From assembly GCA_017455145.1 (NCBI GenBank), contig JAFTBP010000011.1:1-33839 (forward strand): a stretch of 33,839 bases of DNA, given 5' to 3'. Source of the DNA: Candidatus Saccharimonadota bacterium. GTDB taxonomy: Bacteria > Patescibacteriota > Saccharimonadia > Saccharimonadales > Saccharimonadaceae. The position numbers and the translations under genes are program-made. Below are positions 29,376 to 33,839 of this stretch, one piece after another; positions within the stretch are counted from its first letter, which is position 1; each line of letters starts with the position of its first letter. Under the pieces are notes generated by a model that saw only the letters and a program-made list of their open reading frames with translations, made no database searches and was not told the origin of the DNA.

Positions 29376-29404
29376 TTGACTTTTTGGTCTATCTGTGCTA
29401 TAAT
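29376..29404 (+). promoter_or_regulatory. Shared-type promoter copy 4
   Basis: TTGACT at 29376-29381, a 17-base spacer ending ATCTGTGC, and TATAAT at 29399-29404. Confidence 0.85.
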
Positions 29405-29410
29405 AAGAGG

Positions 29411-29506
29411 ATTAGGACATGGAGGTCCTGGTAAATTATCATTTTGTGCGCTTAGTAGCCCATTTGCTGACATGGAGGTCGCTAATGGAAAAGGGAGGAA
29501 GATTTT
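29411..29506 (+). promoter_or_regulatory. Leader of the SleB-like gene with duplicated element
   Basis: This roughly 95-base leader holds a perfect 12-base direct repeat, GACATGGAGGTC, at 29416-29427 and 29469-29480. Each copy can form a GAC/GTC hairpin with a Shine-Dalgarno in its loop. A third ribosome binding site (GGGAGG, 29493-29498) serves the TTG start at 29507. The duplicated sites suggest translational control of the hydrolase. Confidence 0.5.
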
Positions 29507-29577
29507 TTGAGGAACAGAAGATTTGTAGAAGTAGTGGCAACAATCAGCATGGTGGCAATTATGTGTATCGGCAATAA
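29485..29577 (+). CDS. Possible short leader ORF overlapping the SleB-like gene
   Basis: A 30-residue reading frame (MEKGGRFFEEQKICRSSGNN onwards) starts at an ATG 6 bases after GGAGG and overlaps the hydrolase start in another frame. The same frame extends upstream to an ATG at 29419, giving 52 residues. It may be a regulatory leader peptide or simply chance; the well-placed ribosome binding site is its only support. Confidence 0.3.
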   Translation: MEKGGRFFEEQKICRSSGNNQHGGNYVYRQ

Positions 29578-30223
29578 TGCCAAGCAAGTATCAGCAAGCG
29601 AAAACTGCGAGTCTGAGATCGTAGAAAATATCGGAACTAGGGTACCGGCAGAGGAAACTGGTCTCCACGTGGAACCAGAACTAAATGCAATTGACCTTAG
29701 TATCTCCGAAGAATTAGACGCAGCTGATGAAGAGAAGCTGGCTAGCGAGGCAAAACTTGCGGATACAGAAGCCGGAATTTATAACGTAAAATACGTTGCT
29801 ACACTAATTGAGTCTGAGGCTGGAAATGTAGACAGTATAGACGGAAGAGTGGCAGTAGCTCTAACTGCTTTTTATAGGGTACATTCGGAGACTTATCCGG
29901 ATACACTCTCTGGAGTAGTAGAACAGCCTTTCCAATATGCTGACCTGGTTGACGGCTATTCGGACAAGAGCCACGCAGCGGCCATAAAAGCTATAAGTTT
30001 GTGGTCTGATGAAACTAGTGAAACGCTACTGCCTAATGATTTCCTGTATTTCTTTGGGTACAACAAACAGAATTGGTTTTATAGACTGGCGGATGATGGC
30101 ACAGTAGAGTTTTATGCTCTACCCGGTCAGGAAATTACGGCCGACGTATGGCAAGCCTACAAAGAAATTGTGGGATATGCGAGTAACAATAAATATACAG
30201 TAATAGAGGATACGAACATTTAA
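29507..30223 (+). CDS. Secreted SleB-like cell wall hydrolase
   Basis: 238 residues. A signal peptide (positive RNRRF, then ATISMVAIMCIG, cleavage probably near SASE at 29-32) directs export. After an acidic spacer, the region from residue 95 matches the SleB/Hydrolase_2 fold: YVATLIESEAGNVDSIDGRV with the expected catalytic Glu (E102 or E104), then VALTAFYRVHSETYPDTLSG and a distal YFFGYNKQNWFY. SleB-type enzymes cut peptidoglycan glycan strands. The start is TTG at 29507 with GGGAGG 8 bases upstream; the next in-frame ATG would remove the charged signal region. For an epibiont the target could be its own or a host's wall (inference). Confidence 0.75.
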   Translation: MRNRRFVEVVATISMVAIMCIGNNAKQVSASENCESEIVENIGTRVPAEETGLHVEPELNAIDLSISEELDAADEEKLASEAKLADTEAGIYNVKYVATLIESEAGNVDSIDGRVAVALTAFYRVHSETYPDTLSGVVEQPFQYADLVDGYSDKSHAAAIKAISLWSDETSETLLPNDFLYFFGYNKQNWFYRLADDGTVEFYALPGQEITADVWQAYKEIVGYASNNKYTVIEDTNI

Positions 30224-30237
30224 AAGCGCACAAAATA

Positions 30238-30268
30238 CCCCCACAGAGAAATCTGTGGGGGATTTTTT
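30238..30268. terminator. Bidirectional terminator between the SleB-like gene and rpsI
   Basis: Ten perfect pairs CCCCCACAGA/TCTGTGGGGG around a GAAA tetraloop (30238-30261), then ATTTTTT on the plus strand and TATTTTG on the minus strand. Confidence 0.92.
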
Positions 30269-30281
30269 ATCCGGTAGTGGA

Positions 30282-30680
30282 TTAGCGTTTACTAAATTGC
30301 TCTTTCTTGCGGGCGGAGCGAAGACCGTATTTTTTACGTTCTTTCTCACGTGGATCACGCTTGATGAAGCCAGCTTTCTTCAACACTGGGCGAAGATCGG
30401 AAGCTTCTAGCGTAATAGCCTTAGAAATAGCAAGTTTAATAGCGTCAACTTGGCCGGCTAGACCACCGCCTTTTACTACGATAGTAATGTCATAGTCCTT
30501 TTGCTTCTGGGTGAGAGCAAGTGGATCGGTGATTTCGGCAAGTTTGGACTTGTCGCCAGATAGGTACTCTAGAGCTGGTTTGCCGTTGATGGTAATTTCG
30601 CCTTTACCTTTGTAGAGACGAGCGCGAGCAGTAGCTGCCTTTCTGCGACCTAGTCCGTAGGTGTATTTTTTCTCTGCCAT
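30282..30680 (-). CDS. rpsI: Ribosomal protein S9
   Basis: 132 residues. It sits in the 30S head, and its C-terminal tail reaches the P-site tRNA. YTYGLGRRKAATARARLYKG is the N-terminal signature and GGGLAGQVDAIKLAISKAI the middle. The tail ends RSARKKEQFSKR, matching the usual RRxQFSKR. It is last in the transcript and overlaps the rplM stop by one base (TAATG). Confidence 0.97.
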   Translation of the reverse strand: MAEKKYTYGLGRRKAATARARLYKGKGEITINGKPALEYLSGDKSKLAEITDPLALTQKQKDYDITIVVKGGGLAGQVDAIKLAISKAITLEASDLRPVLKKAGFIKRDPREKERKKYGLRSARKKEQFSKR

Positions 30681-31105
30681 TATTTAATCTCCTTTGGATT
30701 CTGTGCAGTATGGGCGTGTTCTGCGCCTTCAAAAACACGGAGGCGAGAGAGGCGTCCTTCTGCTAATTTGTTCTTAGGGAGCATACCTTTGACGGCTTCT
30801 TTGATGGCATAGGATGGGTCTTTTTCGATAACTTCTTCAAGCTTTAGACCTTTGATACCACCTGGAAAACCGCTGTGGCGGTAGTACATTTTGTCGGTCA
30901 TTTTGTTGCCAGTTACCTTGAGGCTCTTGGCGTTAATGACGACAACATAGTCACCGTTGTCAATGTGTGGGGTATAAGTAACTTTGCTCTTCCCCATTAG
31001 TTTGTCAGCGATGACGACGGCAAGCTTGCCGAGAGGAAGCGTAGAGGCATCAATAAGATACCAATCACGCTTGATCTCGGCGGTTTTCTGAGAATAAGTT
31101 TTCAT
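30680..31105 (-). CDS. rplM: Ribosomal protein L13
   Basis: 141 residues. It is an early-assembly protein of the 50S subunit. DWYLIDASTLPLGKLAV-like WYLIDASTLPLGKLAVVIAD, then GDYVVVINAKSLKVTGNKM, YYRHSGFPGGIK and KGMLPKN are canonical. It pairs with rpsI as in nearly all bacteria and overlaps rplQ by one base. Confidence 0.97.
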   Translation of the reverse strand: MKTYSQKTAEIKRDWYLIDASTLPLGKLAVVIADKLMGKSKVTYTPHIDNGDYVVVINAKSLKVTGNKMTDKMYYRHSGFPGGIKGLKLEEVIEKDPSYAIKEAVKGMLPKNKLAEGRLSRLRVFEGAEHAHTAQNPKEIK

Positions 31106-31482
31106 TACTTGTCCTCCTTAATCTCAATCTCGTCAACGAAGGAGATGGTAGCCATCTCAGTGTTGTCTCCCTTGCGATTCTCTGCGCGTTCAATTTTGAG
31201 ATAACCAGAATCACGCTTAATTTGTGGAGCAACTTTGTCCATTAGGAAATCAGCTGCTTCAATGCTGTTAAGGCGTGCGATAAGTAGACGACGATTAGCG
31301 AGGCCACCCTTCTTAGCTAAGGTCACTAGTTTTTCTGTCTCACGACGCATTTCTTTGGCACGGGCGAGAGTAGTAGTAATAGATTGATGTTCAATCAGGG
31401 AGCACATCAGCCCACGGCGGAGTGCTAGCCTCTGATCGGTTTCTCGGCCGAATTTACGGCCTTTGTATCCGTGGCGATGCAT
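31105..31482 (-). CDS. rplQ: Ribosomal protein L17
   Basis: 125 residues. It lies at the exit-tunnel side of the 50S subunit. The N-terminal MHRHGYKGRKFGRETDQRLA and the LIEHQSITTTLARAKEMR block are diagnostic. It follows rpoA by one base as in the alpha operon, and its stop overlaps the rplM start. Confidence 0.97.
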   Translation of the reverse strand: MHRHGYKGRKFGRETDQRLALRRGLMCSLIEHQSITTTLARAKEMRRETEKLVTLAKKGGLANRRLLIARLNSIEAADFLMDKVAPQIKRDSGYLKIERAENRKGDNTEMATISFVDEIEIKEDK

Positions 31483-31483
31483 A

Positions 31484-32434
31484 TTAAATATTTAACTCCG
31501 TTATCTTTTCTTTGACTTCGTCTAGAGCCTTTGCACCAAAACCTTTGAGGTCTTTAAGATCAGAATCAGATAGCATGACGAGGTCGCGTACGGTTTTAAT
31601 GTCGTTGTTCGTAAGCGCATTAGCGGTACGAGCAGATAGACCAAGCTCCTCAATAGGTAGCATAAGACCAGTATCTTCTTCTTCCTTGGTGGTGCCAGGG
31701 GTTGGGGCACTTTCGACAGTAGTGCCACCAGCTAGAGCGGTGTATTGGTTGACTAGGATAGCTGCAGCCTCTTCAAATGCTTCCTTTGGAGAAAGCGTAC
31801 CATCGGTATCGATAGTAAGGGTGAGTTGCTGGAGGTTAGTATCCTGGCCAACACGGGTGTTTTCTACTTTGTAGCGAACACGTAGAACTGGGGAGAACAC
31901 AGCGTCAAGAGCGATCATGTCGCTATGAATGCGGTCTGCACCAGATTTTTCAATGGTGAGGTAACCACGACCAGTATCAACAATCATGTGCATCTTTAGG
32001 ACGTACTTTGGATCGTCAATGTGGCAGATTACCTGATTTGGGTTAGCGATTTCAATCTCGGCTGGAAGTTTGATATCGCCAGCAACGACGCGCTTGTCGC
32101 CATCTTTTTCGGACTGGTCAGAACCCTTAATCTCTAGATAGAGTTCGACTGGAGCGTCAGAATGGGATTTAACGCGGACGTTTTTTAGGTTTAACATAAT
32201 GTCTACGACATCTTCGCGAATACCTGGAATGGCGGTAAATTCGTGAGTGGTACCTTCAATGCTGAAAGAAGTAATAGCAGCACCTTTGATGCTAGAAAGA
32301 AGGACGCGACGAAGGGAATTCCCTAGCGTATTGCCGTAGCCATAGTATAGAGGGCGAACGACGAACTCTGCGCTGTTTTCGCCGAGCTCTTTCACTTCCT
32401 CTAGTTTGGCTTCGTGGATTGCTTTAGTTGTCAT
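31484..32434 (-). CDS. rpoA: DNA-directed RNA polymerase subunit alpha
   Basis: 316 residues, the normal length. The N-terminal domain assembles the polymerase: FVVRPLYYGYGNTLGNSLRR, then LSSIKGAAITS and GIREDVVDIMLNLK. A Glu/Thr linker (about residues 235-255) leads to the C-terminal domain with LGLSARTANALTNNDIKTVR and LKGFGAKALDEVKEK, which contacts UP elements and activators. It lies between rpsD and rplQ in a standard alpha operon. Confidence 0.98.
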   Translation of the reverse strand: MTTKAIHEAKLEEVKELGENSAEFVVRPLYYGYGNTLGNSLRRVLLSSIKGAAITSFSIEGTTHEFTAIPGIREDVVDIMLNLKNVRVKSHSDAPVELYLEIKGSDQSEKDGDKRVVAGDIKLPAEIEIANPNQVICHIDDPKYVLKMHMIVDTGRGYLTIEKSGADRIHSDMIALDAVFSPVLRVRYKVENTRVGQDTNLQQLTLTIDTDGTLSPKEAFEEAAAILVNQYTALAGGTTVESAPTPGTTKEEEDTGLMLPIEELGLSARTANALTNNDIKTVRDLVMLSDSDLKDLKGFGAKALDEVKEKITELNI

Positions 32435-32449
32435 AAATTATTGTCCTCC

Positions 32450-33067
32450 TTAGCGTGAGTAGTACTCAACGATTAATTGTTCGTTAATGCCCGCCTCTGC
32501 TTCTTCGCGCTTTGGCAAACCAGTGACCTCAATTTTCATCTTCTTACCGTCGACTTTGAGCCAAGACATTTTTGGCTGTCCAACTGCGCCGATAATCTGA
32601 TCAAGATTCTTGAAGTAAGCTGATTTCTGTGATTTTGGACGGACTTCTAGAACGTCGCCTGGGTTCAAACGAATAGAAGGAATATCGATGCGACGACCGT
32701 TCAAAGTGAAGTGACCGTGAGAAACAAGCTGACGAGCCTGGCGGCGAGTAGTTGCAAAACCGGCACGATAAACAACGTTATCAGCACGGCGCTCTAGGAA
32801 CTCAAGCAATTTTTCGCCAGTTAGACCCTCAGCACGGGTGGCTTCTTTCATTAGTTTTGCGAATTGTTTTTCAAGTAAACCGTACAAACGACGGACTTTC
32901 TGCTTCTCGCGGAGCTGGGTAAGGTAGAGGCTACCACCACGCTGACGCATGTCACCGTGCTGACCAGGAATACCGGTCTTTTTGGCCATTACCTTGTGAG
33001 CTTTTGGAGCGAGAGCATAACCTTCGCGACGGCTCTGTTTTACGATTGGAGATTTATCACGTGCCAT
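32450..33067 (-). CDS. rpsD: Ribosomal protein S4
   Basis: 205 residues. It is a primary 16S rRNA binder that nucleates the 30S body. The N-terminal KQSRREGYALAPKAHKVMAKK has no Cys, so this is the zinc-free form. REKQKVRRLYGLLEKQF and the S4 domain RRADNVVYRAGFATTRRQAR follow. It may also act as a translational repressor of the alpha operon, as in E. coli, but no operator is identified. Its ATG overlaps the rpsK stop (TAATG). Confidence 0.97.
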   Translation of the reverse strand: MARDKSPIVKQSRREGYALAPKAHKVMAKKTGIPGQHGDMRQRGGSLYLTQLREKQKVRRLYGLLEKQFAKLMKEATRAEGLTGEKLLEFLERRADNVVYRAGFATTRRQARQLVSHGHFTLNGRRIDIPSIRLNPGDVLEVRPKSQKSAYFKNLDQIIGAVGQPKMSWLKVDGKKMKIEVTGLPKREEAEAGINEQLIVEYYSR

Positions 33068-33513
33068 TATGGTTTCCTTTCTCCTTTAGGACGGACACCA
33101 CCGTGAGCGATTGGGGTCATATCGGTAATGCTGTCGATTTTCATACCAACACTAGATACGGCGCGAATGGCGCTATCGCGACCAAGACCAATACCCTTAA
33201 CATAAACATCAACGCTGTTCATGCCGTGGTCTTTTTTGGCGATTTCACCGGCTTTTTCGGCAGCGATCTGAGCTGCATAGGCGGTACCCTTCTTAGAACC
33301 GCGGAAGCCGTTAGCTCCAGCGGAAGAGCTAGAAATAGCACCACCGTTTTTGTCGGTAAATGTAATAATAGTATTGTTAAATGTTGCTTGGATATGCATC
33401 TGACCAGAAGTCACAATGCGTTTACCCTTTTTAGCTTTCTTTGCAGTTTTTGGAGCTTCTGTCTCAGGAGCTTCAACAACGTCAGTAGTTTTCTTAATAT
33501 CATCTTCTGCCAT
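33067..33513 (-). CDS. rpsK: Ribosomal protein S11 with N-terminal extension
   Basis: 148 residues, about 20 more than usual. The core has GQMHIQATFNNTIITFTDKN, SSAGANGFRGSKKGTAYAAQ and GLGRDSAIRAV. The first 30 residues form a Glu/Lys/Thr tail (VEAPETEAPKTAKKAKKGK) similar to the L1 tail in this window. The C-terminus ends PIAHGGVRPKGERKP, where PHNGCRPPKKRRV is common. S11 lies on the 30S platform near the mRNA exit and the anti-Shine-Dalgarno helix. Confidence 0.96.
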   Translation of the reverse strand: MAEDDIKKTTDVVEAPETEAPKTAKKAKKGKRIVTSGQMHIQATFNNTIITFTDKNGGAISSSSAGANGFRGSKKGTAYAAQIAAEKAGEIAKKDHGMNSVDVYVKGIGLGRDSAIRAVSSVGMKIDSITDMTPIAHGGVRPKGERKP

Positions 33514-33528
33514 ATTCTACTCCTTTCC

Positions 33529-33839
33529 TTAAGTCTTACTTGCTGCTTTTGGTTGCGTACCACCAACTGCGATAGCTTTACCCTTACGAGTGCGTGCGTT
33601 CGTACGAGTGCGCTGACCGTTGACTGGAAGCTTAGCCTTGTGGCGAAGCCCCTTGTAGGAATTAATATCCTTGATACGCTTAATATTATTGGTCACCAAG
33701 CGACGGAGATCACCTTCTACGTGATACTTGTTAGCAATAATCTCATTGATTTTTTGCTCGTTCGCCTCGGTGAGATCTTTCACCCGAGTGGTAGGCTCAA
33801 TTTTGGCCTCCGCAAGGATGGCTTTAGCGGTCGTTCTTC
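33529..33839 (-). CDS. rpsM: Ribosomal protein S13, 5' end outside the window
   Basis: The readable part is about 103 residues and runs past the window edge. The frame remains open upstream of the internal GTG at 33783, giving [19 protein letters not shown] before [15 protein letters not shown], which matches the S13 N-terminal domain; the GTG is therefore not the start. The C-terminal [20 protein letters not shown] and NARTRKGK are canonical. S13 lies in the 30S head and contacts S19 and L5. Confidence 0.95.
   Translation of the reverse strand, partial: RTTAKAILAEAKIEPTTRVKDLTEANEQKINEIIANKYHVEGDLRRLVTNNIKRIKDINSYKGLRHKAKLPVNGQRTRTNARTRKGKAIAVGGTQPKAASKT

Noticed and set aside
29416..29480. 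Two GACATGGAGGTC copies as the beginning of a CRISPR or mobile-element array
   Set aside because: There are only two 12-base copies, both are centred on a ribosome binding site, and no cas, transposase or terminal repeats are nearby.
33529..33783. GTG at 33783 as the start of rpsM
   Set aside because: The frame stays open upstream and encodes the expected S13 N-terminal residues, so the real start is outside the window.

Overview
The window looks like a chromosomal segment of a streamlined Patescibacteria (CPR) bacterium, most probably a Saccharibacteria (TM7) lineage. This is inferred from gene content and style and is untested by any database search. Genes are short-spaced or overlapping, often through TAATG or TAAATG junctions. 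Replication and repair proteins are reduced: DnaX and RecR lack most zinc ligands, and the delta-prime-like protein is short. Many small proteins are unrecognisable. TGA is used as a stop (for example at 22755-22757 and 26002-26004), which argues against the CPR groups that recode UGA.

Layout. 1-5.5 kb: a tRNA-Thr tail, a DraG-like ADP-ribosylglycohydrolase, and a minus-strand set holding an FNT-like channel, a TPR protein, a delta-prime-like subunit, an RluA/RluD-type pseudouridine synthase, a membrane-anchored protein and a SpoT/MESH1-like HD hydrolase, then tRNA-Ala(GGC). 5.5-7.6 kb: trpS and an AI-2E/PerM family membrane protein on the plus strand. 7.7-17 kb: a long minus-strand block with cysS, a DHH phosphoesterase, rmuC, recR, ybaB, a polytopic GT-C-like protein, dnaB, dnaX and a conserved hypothetical. 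17-25 kb: secE-nusG-rplK, rplA and rplJ-rplL remain in classical order and strand but are broken up by lineage-type genes with their own promoters. 25-29 kb: an HD nucleotidase-like gene, then a thyA-folA-glyA operon that forms the whole folate loop for dTMP synthesis. 28.9-30.2 kb: a tail-anchored mini-protein, tRNA-Ala(CGC) and a secreted SleB-like hydrolase. 30.3 kb to the end: rpsI, rplM, rplQ, rpoA, rpsD, rpsK and partial rpsM on the minus strand.

The most interesting signal is in the control regions. Eight genes that begin transcripts have a -10 box ending only 6 (six genes) or 8 (two genes) bases before the start codon, so their mRNAs should be leaderless. A second group, mostly unknown or secreted proteins plus two HD enzymes, has leaders with strong ribosome binding sites and often a G-rich segment. 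Four of these (at 17.2, 19.2, 28.9 and 29.4 kb) share an almost identical promoter: TTGACTTTTT, five variable bases, then ATCTGTGCTATAATA. This looks like a small co-regulated set. Terminator T-runs also run almost directly into the next extended -10 box at three places.

How the genes work together: the ribosomal, RNA polymerase, SecE/NusG, tRNA and aminoacyl-tRNA synthetase genes form the expression core; dnaB, dnaX, the delta-prime-like gene, recR, ybaB and rmuC serve replication and repair; thyA, folA and glyA supply thymidylate; the membrane and secreted proteins are the likely cell-surface part.
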